This document shows, one piece after another, positions 27,097 through 35,304 of a DNA stretch of 64,000 nt (position 1 is its first letter; each line of letters starts with the position of its first letter). The translations under genes were made by a program, and so were the position numbers. The stretch is from Flavobacterium sp. (GTDB lineage Bacteria > Bacteroidota > Bacteroidia > Flavobacteriales > Flavobacteriaceae), in NCBI RefSeq assembly GCF_027484705.1, contig NZ_JAIXSL010000015.1, forward strand, positions 98,527 through 162,526, read 5' to 3'. Below the pieces are notes generated by a model that saw only the letters and a list, made by a program, of their open reading frames with translations, did no database searches and was not told where the DNA came from.

Positions 27097-27104
27097 ACAT
27101 TTGG
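27097..27104 (+). promoter_or_regulatory. Bacteroidetes -7 box for second polysaccharide block
   Basis: TACATTTG matches TAnnTTTG. It lies about 100 bases before the ATG at 27204 and after the strong terminator at 26926, as expected for a new transcription unit. No clear -33 TTG is at the right distance, so it is a moderate candidate. Confidence 0.5.
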
Positions 27105-27203
27105 CTCCGCATTAAAAATTAGAACAAATACATCGCAAGTAAAAGTATACGTTGAGAATGACCTTGAAAGTAATCGGCGTAATTTTAATCCACGAAAGAC
27201 CCC

Positions 27204-28742
27204 ATGAATTTAAAAGAATACAAAACCGCAGGCGGCGAAATTATCTTATACAACGGCAACCTGAATACCCAAAAATTAGAGCTTCTGGCAGCAGGCTATG
27301 GCGATATTTGGCATAGTTCGTTCGAGCAGGGCTATAAAAATGCGTTTCCTGAGATCGCGATTCAGGGTTCGGTGCTGTTTTGGTATGTGCGTGATTTCGA
27401 CAATCTCGACGAATGTGTGAGTTGGCGCATCAATCCGAACCATTTCGCAATCAGAAAAACGGCTTGGGAAACTTTGGGCGGATTCGATACGGATTTTGAA
27501 AATATCCAAACACAAGCTTTGGATTTCGGGTTCAGTGCTTTGCGTTTTCAGGGCGTCACGCCTTTATATGTCAAAGGTCTTTTCGAATCCAATAGGATGG
27601 AACCGATTGCAATTTCCGCACGCGACCGTTATACTTTTTTCATCAAGAACTTTAAGATCGACCATTCGGTATTCATGCTTTACCGCAAGGGATTCTGGAA
27701 ACCTAGCGAATGGAAAGCGTTCCAATATGCCAAGAATAAATTTTCACTTCGAACCAACCGTCCGTTATTACCGCCGCGTCCTTTGAAGGAAATTCAGGGA
27801 AATCCAACAGCGAGCTACATTATTCCAACGATGTTCCGTCAGGATTTCACTTTGAATTTATTGAAAGATTTAGCGAACCAGAACTACAAACCGACACAAG
27901 TGTTTGTCGTCGATGCCACGCCGGAAAGTGAACGCGACGAATCGATCTACCAATCACAGGAATTTCCGTTTGAACTGACCGTGATTTGGCAACAATCCAA
28001 AGGAAGCTGCCGCGCAAGAAACGAAGCGATTGTTTTGTGTACGGGCGATTATATCGTTTTTGGCGATGACGATGTTAGAATTCCACCGGATTTTATTGAG
28101 AACCATATTCGAATTATCCAAACCTACAATGCCGGAGCCTGCAATGGTTTAGACATCAAAGCCGATAATTCGACACAGGATTTAGACGATTTGAAACGAA
28201 AATTGAAAGAAGTCGATCACCAGCGTTGGTTTGTCGGCAGCACGCAAATGTTCAGCAATGCCAATTCGTGCGTCAAAAAAGAATATGTTGATAGGCTTGA
28301 AGGCAACGACATCAATTACGACGGCGGTTACGGAGAAGACGGCGATTTCGGTCTGGCGCTTTTGAAATTGGGCGTCGGCGTATTGCATAATCCGTTTTCT
28401 ACGAATCTGCATTTGAAACCTGTCAGTGGCGGTTACCGTTTTTGGGGAACGCAAGCCAGGATTATGGGCAAGAAAAGAAAAACCCAACCTTGGGAACTCG
28501 ATACACCTGTGAAATGGGTGCGTCCGGTGCCAAGTCCGACATTGATGTATCAGTTTCACAAGCATTTCGGCTCCGAACAACTGTCGGAATACAGACATCG
28601 GTATTTTATTACTTTCCTGCTGGATGGTCCGAAACTTACTTTTTTGTACCGCATCCTCAGAATGCCTTACAAACAGATACAGTTCAACAAGTCGATATTT
28701 TACGCTAAAAAATTGATGCAATTGGGCGTAAGAACAAAATAA
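27204..28742 (+). CDS. Two-part family 2 glycosyltransferase (partial GT2 plus complete GT2)
   Basis: This 512-aa protein has two regions. Residues 1 to about 150 look like only the C-terminal half of a GT2 domain (WRINPNHFAIRKTAWETLGGFD is the usual acceptor-loop pattern), without the nucleotide-binding half. Residues about 200-500 form a complete GT2 domain with SYIIPTMFRQDFTLNLLKDL, VFVVDATP, a RARNEAI segment, the metal-binding FGDDDVRI (about 286-293) and a late GGYGEDGDFGLALLKLG. It is the first gene after the terminator. It may be a true fusion or an old deletion of the first domain's start. Confidence 0.8.
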   Translation: MNLKEYKTAGGEIILYNGNLNTQKLELLAAGYGDIWHSSFEQGYKNAFPEIAIQGSVLFWYVRDFDNLDECVSWRINPNHFAIRKTAWETLGGFDTDFENIQTQALDFGFSALRFQGVTPLYVKGLFESNRMEPIAISARDRYTFFIKNFKIDHSVFMLYRKGFWKPSEWKAFQYAKNKFSLRTNRPLLPPRPLKEIQGNPTASYIIPTMFRQDFTLNLLKDLANQNYKPTQVFVVDATPESERDESIYQSQEFPFELTVIWQQSKGSCRARNEAIVLCTGDYIVFGDDDVRIPPDFIENHIRIIQTYNAGACNGLDIKADNSTQDLDDLKRKLKEVDHQRWFVGSTQMFSNANSCVKKEYVDRLEGNDINYDGGYGEDGDFGLALLKLGVGVLHNPFSTNLHLKPVSGGYRFWGTQARIMGKKRKTQPWELDTPVKWVRPVPSPTLMYQFHKHFGSEQLSEYRHRYFITFLLDGPKLTFLYRILRMPYKQIQFNKSIFYAKKLMQLGVRTK

Positions 28743-28746
28743 CATT

Positions 28747-29745
28747 ATGAAGTTTTCCCTGGTTGTCTGCACCTATATGCGTCCAAAACCCTTGCTCGAT
28801 TTACTGGAATCGGTCAGGAACCAAACGGTGTATCCGAACGAGATTGTCATTGTTGACGGTTCGACGAACAAGGAAACCCAAACCCTATTGACGGCTAATG
28901 CTTTTCAAAATCTCCATTATTTCCTTGTAGATCAAAGCCAACGCGGATTGACCAAACAAAGAAATTTCGGTGTTTCAAAAGTGCAACAAGACTCAGAAAT
29001 TATTTGCTTTCTCGATGACGATACGGTTCTGGAACCTGATTATTTTGAGGAAATTCTAAATGCTTTTCAATCGGATTCTGAAATTGTCGGCGTCGGCGGA
29101 AGTGCCATCAATGAAAATTTCTGGAAGCCAAAAGACACCTCGGTTTCCTACAATCCAAAACGGTTTTACGAATTTGAAGGCTATGTTTATCCTGAAGGAT
29201 TGCGTAACGTCGTTAGGAATTATTTAGGGTTGCAGTCGCATTTACCGCCGGGAAGAATGCCCGAATATTCACACGGAAAAACCTGTGGATTTCCTTTAAC
29301 CGATAAAATTTACGAAGTCGATTTACTCATCGGAATGTCTTTTTCATTCAAAAAAACGATCTTCGATCACATTGATTTTTCGACTTATTTCGAAGGTTAC
29401 GGCTTGTATGAAGACGCCGATTTCAGTATCAAAGCGCAAAGGTTTGGTAAGAATGTCATCACGACCAAAGCGCAGTTATCTCATTATCACAATCCGTCAG
29501 GTCGCCCGAACCAATACCAATACGGCAAAATGGTCGTCAGGAACGGCTGGTATGTCTGGCGTTTGAAATATCCGAAGCCATCAATATCCGCAAAGTTGAA
29601 ATGGAACGCCATTACTTTAGTACTTGCCGGAATCCGATTGATTAATGTAGTGACGACTAGTAAAAGAAAAGAAGCTTTTACGGAATTTTCAGGTAGGATG
29701 GTAGGCTGGTTTTCGTTATTTTTGAGCAAGCCGAAACGATTATGA
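28747..29745 (+). CDS. Family 2 glycosyltransferase
   Basis: This 332-aa protein has the GT-A start FSLVVCTYMRPKPLLDLLESV, the nucleotide-binding IVIVDGSTNKETQTL, RGLTKQRNFG, and the metal-binding CFLDDDTVLEPDYF (about residues 87-100). VDLLIGMSFSFKK and EGYGLYEDADF match the acceptor region. It is of the type common in O-antigen clusters and starts four bases after the preceding transferase gene. Its stop overlaps the acetyltransferase start by four bases. Confidence 0.9.
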   Translation: MKFSLVVCTYMRPKPLLDLLESVRNQTVYPNEIVIVDGSTNKETQTLLTANAFQNLHYFLVDQSQRGLTKQRNFGVSKVQQDSEIICFLDDDTVLEPDYFEEILNAFQSDSEIVGVGGSAINENFWKPKDTSVSYNPKRFYEFEGYVYPEGLRNVVRNYLGLQSHLPPGRMPEYSHGKTCGFPLTDKIYEVDLLIGMSFSFKKTIFDHIDFSTYFEGYGLYEDADFSIKAQRFGKNVITTKAQLSHYHNPSGRPNQYQYGKMVVRNGWYVWRLKYPKPSISAKLKWNAITLVLAGIRLINVVTTSKRKEAFTEFSGRMVGWFSLFLSKPKRL

Positions 29746-30296
29746 CCACATTCCAACTCATCCGATCTGACTATAGGAAATACCGAAAGTATGGCGCCAA
29801 TTTTTTTGTGATCCTGTTTTTTACGCAGGGTTTCTGGGCCATTTTTCAGTATCGTTTGGCGCATGCTGTGTATCGAAAAATCACGGTACAGCCTTTTCGA
29901 ATCATTTTGAAGAGTTTGTTTTTTTTATGGCAAAAAGGCATTGAAATCCTCACGGGAATTTCTATACCGGCTTCAGCGAAAATCGGACATTCCTTTTATA
30001 TCGGGCATTTCGGAGGTATTATCTTCAATCAGGACACGATGATTGGCGACAATTGCAACGTGGCTCAAAACGTTACGATTGGGGTTTCTGGTCAAGGCGA
30101 AAAAAGAGGCGTTCCGGTGATTGGAAACAACGTTTACATCGCGGCCAATAGTGTCGTCGCAGGGAAAATAACCGTTGGCGATGATGTGCTGATCGGTGCC
30201 TGTTCTTTAGTGAATGCAGATGTTCCCGCGCATGCAACGGTGGTCGGTGTTCCCGCACAAGTGGTTTCCCGAAACGGATCAAAAGACTATATCTGA
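29742..30296 (+). CDS. Serine acetyltransferase-like hexapeptide acyltransferase
   Basis: This 184-aa protein has an N-terminal hydrophobic/helical part (about residues 15-65) followed by a left-handed beta-helix: KIGHSFYIGHFGGIIF, MIGDNCNVAQNVTIGV, VIGNNVYIAANSVVAG and VGDDVLIGACSLV. The active-site His is probably in YIGHFGG. It is a diverged relative of the enzyme encoded at 23859 and should acetylate a different sugar or position. It overlaps its neighbours by four bases (upstream) and one base (downstream). Confidence 0.86.
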   Translation: MTTFQLIRSDYRKYRKYGANFFVILFFTQGFWAIFQYRLAHAVYRKITVQPFRIILKSLFFLWQKGIEILTGISIPASAKIGHSFYIGHFGGIIFNQDTMIGDNCNVAQNVTIGVSGQGEKRGVPVIGNNVYIAANSVVAGKITVGDDVLIGACSLVNADVPAHATVVGVPAQVVSRNGSKDYI

Positions 30297-31414
30297 TGAA
30301 AATAGTTGTCATTTCTGCCGCGCCTTTTATTGAAAAAGAGGGTTGTTATCAAGCGTATAGCCCTTATGTGAAGGAACTCGCGATATGGGAAAAACATTCC
30401 GGCGAGATGGCTTTTTTCTGTCCGATTTGGGAAAGCGATAATGGTTTGCTGATTGCACCCATTCCGTTTCGGGTTTCAAAATTATTTCTTGCCAAAGAAT
30501 TCAACATCAAGACTTTTGCGAATTTTATAAAGGCAATCCAGTATTCATTTTCTAATTTTTACCAACTGTTCAAAGCGATGGCTTGGGCCGAACACATTCA
30601 TTTGCGATGTCCAGGAAATATAGGATTGATGGGCTGTATTGTCCAGATATTTTTTCCCGGAAAACCAAAAACTGCCAAATATGCCGGCAATTGGGATCCG
30701 AATTCGAAGCAACCCTGGAGCTACAAACTCCAGCAATGGATTTTGAGCAACACCTTTCTGACCAAAAACATGCAGGTGCTCGTTTACGGAGAATGGGAAG
30801 GAAGTTCGCCCAACATCAAGCCTTTTTTTACAGCGACTTACACCGAAGCGGATAAAATTCCGGTGCAGCCGCGCAGCCTTGACGATAAAATTTCAATCGT
30901 TTATGTTGGCACCTTGACTTCTGGGAAACGCCCGTTATATGCTATAAAACTCGTAGAAGAACTTTTAAAATCGCATCCCAATATTGAATTTTCAATGTAC
31001 GGAAACGGCAATCAAAAGGAAGAATTGCAGCAATACATTCACGACCACCAATTGGAAAAGGCTGTTTTTCTCAAAGGGAATTTTCCCCAAGACGCGATGA
31101 AGAAAATTTATCAAGAAGCCCATTTTTTGTTGCTGCCATCCGAAAGCGAGGGTTGGCCTAAAGTCGTTGCCGAAGCAATGTTTTGGGGATGTTTGCCAAT
31201 TGCCACAAAGGTTTCGTGTGTGCCGAATATGCTCGACTATGGCAAAAGAGGCGTGCTTTTATCAATGCAATTCGAGGAAGATGTTACGTCTGTTTCAAGC
31301 CTAATTCAAAACCCGTCAGCTTATATTGATAAAGTGCAACAAAGTATCGTTTGGTCTAGAAAATATACACTGGATTTGTTTGAGAATGAAATTAAAACCC
31401 TGTTGCAATCATGA
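30296..31414 (+). CDS. Family 4-type glycosyltransferase
   Basis: This 372-aa GT-B protein has a C-terminal domain with the GT4 patterns IVYVGTLTSGKRPLYAI, FSMYGNGNQKEELQQYI, AVFLKGNFPQ and HFLLLPSESEGWPKVVAEAMFWGCLPI. The E-x7-E element (ESEGWPKVVAE) is intact. The N-terminal half is poorly conserved and probably binds the acceptor. It begins on the last base of the acetyltransferase stop and overlaps the next gene by four bases, so the three are co-translated. Confidence 0.87.
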   Translation: MKIVVISAAPFIEKEGCYQAYSPYVKELAIWEKHSGEMAFFCPIWESDNGLLIAPIPFRVSKLFLAKEFNIKTFANFIKAIQYSFSNFYQLFKAMAWAEHIHLRCPGNIGLMGCIVQIFFPGKPKTAKYAGNWDPNSKQPWSYKLQQWILSNTFLTKNMQVLVYGEWEGSSPNIKPFFTATYTEADKIPVQPRSLDDKISIVYVGTLTSGKRPLYAIKLVEELLKSHPNIEFSMYGNGNQKEELQQYIHDHQLEKAVFLKGNFPQDAMKKIYQEAHFLLLPSESEGWPKVVAEAMFWGCLPIATKVSCVPNMLDYGKRGVLLSMQFEEDVTSVSSLIQNPSAYIDKVQQSIVWSRKYTLDLFENEIKTLLQS

Positions 31415-32493
31415 GAATACTTCAACTCATAGATTCTTTGCAGGTCGGAGGCGCTGAACGAATGGCGGTCAATTATGCCAACGCGCTTGTCGATGCCATC
31501 GAATTTTCAGCTTTGGTGGCTTCAAGAAAAGAAGGTGCTCTAAAAAATCACATCAACGATAAAGTCAGTTATTTTTGCCTTGACAAGCAATCGACTTTCG
31601 ATGTGAAGGCCATTTTACGGTTGCGCGCTTTCTGCAAAAAAGAAAAAATCGATTGGATTCATGCGCACGGAACGTCTTATTTTACCGCTTTTTTATTAAA
31701 AATGGTCCATCCGAAAATCAACATTATCTGGCACGAACATTTGGGCGCTAGGAGTTCAGAAAAAGCCATCAGCAATCGTATTTTAAGATTCTGTTCGAGG
31801 TTTTTCTGCGGCATTATAGTCGTGAACCACGAACTTGAAGTCTGGTGTCAATCAGCATTGCATTGCGACAAGACGATTTATTTGCCGAACTTTACGATGA
31901 AAAATGCGAATGAGAAAGCAGTCACAACCTTGCATGGTTCCGATTCCAAAAGGATTCTTTATCTCGCGAATTTAAGGAATCCGAAAAACCATCAATTGTT
32001 GGTTGATGTTGCCATAAAACTGAAACAACGCCATCCACAATGGAGTTTTCACTGCGTCGGAAAAGATCTCGAAGATGATTATTCCAAAGCGTTAAAAGCT
32101 TCCATTGGCGAAAATAAGTTGACCGAAACGTTTTACCTTTACGGGCTCAAGGAAGACATTGACCACATCATCAGCCAGGCTTCGATAGGCGTGATTGCCT
32201 CGTCCTCGGAAGGATTGCCAGTCGCGTTGCTCGAATATGGTTTGCATCAAAAAGCGGTTGTCGCGACTCAGGTAGGGGAGATTCCCGAAATCATTTCCGA
32301 TGGCATTAATGGTTTTGTAGTACCTTCGAATGATCCGGATGGGTTTCTCGAAGCGCTGGTCAAACTTGTTGAAGATGAAAGTTTAAGACAGCAATTTGGT
32401 AATGCGTTGCACCAGACCATCATCGAAAATCATTCGGAAAAAGCCGTGATTTCAAAATATATTAATTGGATAAATAAAGAATTGCAATGCTGA
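31411..32493 (+). CDS. Family 4 glycosyltransferase
   Basis: This 360-aa protein has the classical GT4 opening RILQLIDSLQVGGAERMAVNYANAL, IDWIHAHGTSYFTAF, and a C-terminal half with RILYLANLRNPKNHQLLVDVAI, FYLYGLKEDI and GVIASSSEGLPVALLEYGLHQKAVVATQVGEIPEII. The donor loop SEGLPVALLE fits the retaining GT4 family. It overlaps the previous gene by four bases and the following membrane-protein gene by seven, consistent with a polycistronic message. Confidence 0.9.
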   Translation: MRILQLIDSLQVGGAERMAVNYANALVDAIEFSALVASRKEGALKNHINDKVSYFCLDKQSTFDVKAILRLRAFCKKEKIDWIHAHGTSYFTAFLLKMVHPKINIIWHEHLGARSSEKAISNRILRFCSRFFCGIIVVNHELEVWCQSALHCDKTIYLPNFTMKNANEKAVTTLHGSDSKRILYLANLRNPKNHQLLVDVAIKLKQRHPQWSFHCVGKDLEDDYSKALKASIGENKLTETFYLYGLKEDIDHIISQASIGVIASSSEGLPVALLEYGLHQKAVVATQVGEIPEIISDGINGFVVPSNDPDGFLEALVKLVEDESLRQQFGNALHQTIIENHSEKAVISKYINWINKELQC

Positions 32494-33812
32494 ATGTTGA
32501 AAAAAAATACCTCTTTTTAATTGTCTTACATTTAATCATCGGGGCTTTACTGTACAACAATGGCTACACTCCAAAAATCTATGGCTACAGCATTATTTTT
32601 GGCGGTATTCTTTACATTATCAATTCCAAAAACAGGAACCATGAAGTGCTTTATGCCACGGCTTATATGGTCGGGAGCGAGATTGTGCTGCGAATGACCG
32701 ACGGAAATCCCGTATACGAATTCTCGAAATTCGGGGTGATGATTTTTGTTCTGGTCGGTGTTTATTTTAGCGGGATTTCAAAGAATGCGGTGGCTTACTG
32801 GATATTTTTGCTGCTGCTGATTCCGAGTGTCATCATTACCTGCGTCGAGTTGAATTACGCGATTAGTTTGAGAAAGGAAATTTCGTTCAACGTTTCCGGG
32901 CCAGTATGTCTTGGGGTTTGCTCGATATACACCTACAACCGGAAAGTCTCGATTGAACAGATCAATAATATTTTATTATGCATCGGGTTGCCAATCGTCA
33001 GCTGTATCGTTTACCTGACTTTGTTTACGCCCAACATCCGTGACATCATTACCGGAACCGATTCCAATGGTCTGACTTCGGGTGGTTTCGGACCCAATCA
33101 GGTTTCGACGATGTTGGGATTGGGAATGTTCATATTCGTCTCGAGATTGCTGTTGCTATCGAATACGAAATACTTGTTTGCGATTAATTTATTCCTTACG
33201 ATGTATATCACTTATCGAGGTTTCATCACTTTCTCAAGAGGGGGTATGATCACGGGTTTTGTGATGATTGTAGCACTGATTGTCGTCTCTTACTTTTTTG
33301 TGAGCCAAGTCAAAAGGTTGCGGATGACGCTGATGATTGCATTCATTATGGCGTCTTTCACCGCGGCATGGTATTATTCTTCCGACCAGACTAACGGAAT
33401 GATCAATAAGAGATATGCCAATCAGGATGCTGCCGGAAGGGTCAAAGAAGACAAACTTTCAGGTAGAACGGAATTGGCGGCCGATGAGTACGAAACCTTT
33501 CTGAAATACCCGGTACTGGGTATCGGCGTAGGCAGGAATATGGAACAAAGGTACCAACGTACCGGCGAACTTATCGTTTCCCATAACGAGATTACAAGGA
33601 TGATTGCCGAACACGGATCTTTAGGGATTTTGGGGCTCATCATCCTGTTTCTGACGCCTTTGATTTTATATATTGACAATAAGTATAACATCTACCTGGT
33701 TTGCTTTTTAGCGTTTTGGCTGCTGACAATCAACCACGCTGCGATGCGATTGGCTGCACCGGCTTTCATGTATTCTTTATCACTGCTCAAAGTAGTTCCC
33801 GATGAAGAGTAA
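32487..33812 (+). CDS. O-antigen polymerase/ligase-like membrane protein (Wzy/WaaL type)
   Basis: This 441-aa protein has about 10-12 hydrophobic segments and a large soluble loop around residues 295-370. Within that loop the pattern VLGIGVGRN is followed by SHNEITRMIAEHGSLGILGLIIL, the O-antigen ligase/polymerase signature with the functional His of the SHN motif. It could polymerise the repeat unit or ligate glycan to lipid A-core or another acceptor. The two cannot be told apart from sequence. Its place between transferase genes and the initiating transferase gene favours Wzy. Confidence 0.8.
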   Translation: MLNVEKKYLFLIVLHLIIGALLYNNGYTPKIYGYSIIFGGILYIINSKNRNHEVLYATAYMVGSEIVLRMTDGNPVYEFSKFGVMIFVLVGVYFSGISKNAVAYWIFLLLLIPSVIITCVELNYAISLRKEISFNVSGPVCLGVCSIYTYNRKVSIEQINNILLCIGLPIVSCIVYLTLFTPNIRDIITGTDSNGLTSGGFGPNQVSTMLGLGMFIFVSRLLLLSNTKYLFAINLFLTMYITYRGFITFSRGGMITGFVMIVALIVVSYFFVSQVKRLRMTLMIAFIMASFTAAWYYSSDQTNGMINKRYANQDAAGRVKEDKLSGRTELAADEYETFLKYPVLGIGVGRNMEQRYQRTGELIVSHNEITRMIAEHGSLGILGLIILFLTPLILYIDNKYNIYLVCFLAFWLLTINHAAMRLAAPAFMYSLSLLKVVPDEE

Positions 33813-33864
33813 TTTGCTATTTTTTCACTAAATTGCACCGCTTTAATCAGATACTTATTCTTCA

Positions 33865-35265
33865 ATGGTCGCTAACCGTAAAATACATTTTGAGATTTCT
33901 GAACGAAAAATCCTGTTGCGGATTTTCGATGTGCTCAGCGTATTGTTGGCGTTATATTTAGTAGGTATCATCTTCAATTTTCATTACTTCAACATCTCTA
34001 CAACCAATTATTACTGGACGATTGTTTTGGGAATTTACCTCAACATTATCGGAACCGTGTTCGAGATGTATAGCCTTCAGGTCGCGAGCAACCAGTTTCA
34101 GGTCGTTAAAAGTATCGTACTCACTTCTTCATCGACGGTGCTGATTTATTTGCTGACGCCAATCTACACACCAAACCTGCCCACCAACAGGATGCAGATT
34201 ATCTTCTTTTATGTGGCCATATTGGTTGCGTTATTGTTGTGGCGCTTATTCTATGTAAAGTTTCTAGCCTCAAGCCGTTTCCAAAAAAAAGTTATTCTGA
34301 TTTGCGATAAAGACCAGGCAGAAGAACTGATTCTCGGACTAGAAAATGTAGATCCGCATTATAAAGTCATCGGTTATGTCAATTCCGATAGCAACCAAAT
34401 CAGCAATCCCGAAAAGAAAAAAGATTTTGTCAAGAATATCGATATCGATCAGCTTGAGCGTTTCGTAGTACAACATTCGGTTTCTGAAGTGGTGATTGCA
34501 TCGCAGAAAACAGACGGAATCACGGTTAATCTTTACAACCAGCTCATCCACTTGTTAGAAAACGGTTTCATCATCCGTGAATACACACAGGTTTATGAAA
34601 ATATCACTCAAAGGATTCCTGTGCAATATGTCGCGCGGGATTTTTACAGGTATTTCCCATTCAGCAGAAGCAACCAGAATCAGCTGTATCTGTTGATTGT
34701 CAGATTGGTTGAAGTCATTATTTCGTTATTCGGGCTTGGTTTAGGAATCGTTCTTTTGCCCATAATCGTCTTAGGGAATCTTATCGGCAATCGAGGCCCG
34801 TTGTTCTATACGCAGGAACGCATCGGAAAAAATGGTATACCTTTCAAAATACTCAAACTCCGTACGATGATTAAAAATGCGGAATCCAACGGTGCGGTAT
34901 TTACGACGCTCAATGATTCAAGGATTACTGCTTTTGGAAAGTTCTTAAGAAAAGCCAGAATTGATGAATTCCCACAGTTTTTAAACATTCTCAAAGGCGA
35001 AATGGCGGTTATCGGACCCAGACCGGAACGTCCTGTCTTTGTGAATGAAATTGCTGAAGTCATGCCTTTCTACGAAACACGCCATGTCGTAAAACCCGGA
35101 CTTACAGGATGGGCGCAGGTCAATTATTCTTATGGTGAAACCATTGACGACAGTCTGATCAAATTGCAATATGATTTGTATTATATCAAGCACCGCAGCA
35201 TTTTCCTTGATATCAATATTGTCCTGAAAACCTTTAGCACGGTTTTATTCTACAGAGGACAATAG
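33865..35265 (+). CDS. Polyprenyl-phosphate sugar phosphotransferase (WcaJ/WbaP-type)
   Basis: This 466-aa membrane protein has about four N-terminal helices (to residue about 130), a CoA-binding-like middle region (KKVILICDKDQAEELILGL) and a fifth hydrophobic segment near residues 275-305. The C-terminal bacterial sugar transferase domain carries QERIGKNGIPFKILKLRTM, RKARIDEFPQFLNILKGEMAVIGPRPERPVF and KPGLTGWAQVNY. It would start repeat-unit synthesis by moving a sugar-1-phosphate onto undecaprenyl phosphate. It is the last gene of the locus and faces the convergent lnt gene. Confidence 0.93.
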   Translation: MVANRKIHFEISERKILLRIFDVLSVLLALYLVGIIFNFHYFNISTTNYYWTIVLGIYLNIIGTVFEMYSLQVASNQFQVVKSIVLTSSSTVLIYLLTPIYTPNLPTNRMQIIFFYVAILVALLLWRLFYVKFLASSRFQKKVILICDKDQAEELILGLENVDPHYKVIGYVNSDSNQISNPEKKKDFVKNIDIDQLERFVVQHSVSEVVIASQKTDGITVNLYNQLIHLLENGFIIREYTQVYENITQRIPVQYVARDFYRYFPFSRSNQNQLYLLIVRLVEVIISLFGLGLGIVLLPIIVLGNLIGNRGPLFYTQERIGKNGIPFKILKLRTMIKNAESNGAVFTTLNDSRITAFGKFLRKARIDEFPQFLNILKGEMAVIGPRPERPVFVNEIAEVMPFYETRHVVKPGLTGWAQVNYSYGETIDDSLIKLQYDLYYIKHRSIFLDINIVLKTFSTVLFYRGQ

Positions 35266-35304
35266 TTTTCATAGATTTTTAGACTGTAAGACTTTAAGAT
35301 TTAT

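Larger units (their letters stand above)
26904..27203. other. 300-base intergenic gap splitting the polysaccharide locus
   Basis: This gap holds the intrinsic terminator at 26926-26957 and a promoter-like -7 box at 27097-27104. No RNA gene or repeat was recognised in the rest. A short alternative-frame ORF from an ATG at 27158 runs into the start of the following gene but resembles nothing known. Confidence 0.7.

Noticed and set aside
27158..27203. ATG-initiated frame upstream of the gene at 27204 (MTLKVIGVILIHERP start)
   Set aside because: It is in a different frame, soon becomes an Arg/Asn-rich string typical of non-coding translation, and matches no GT2 N-terminus.
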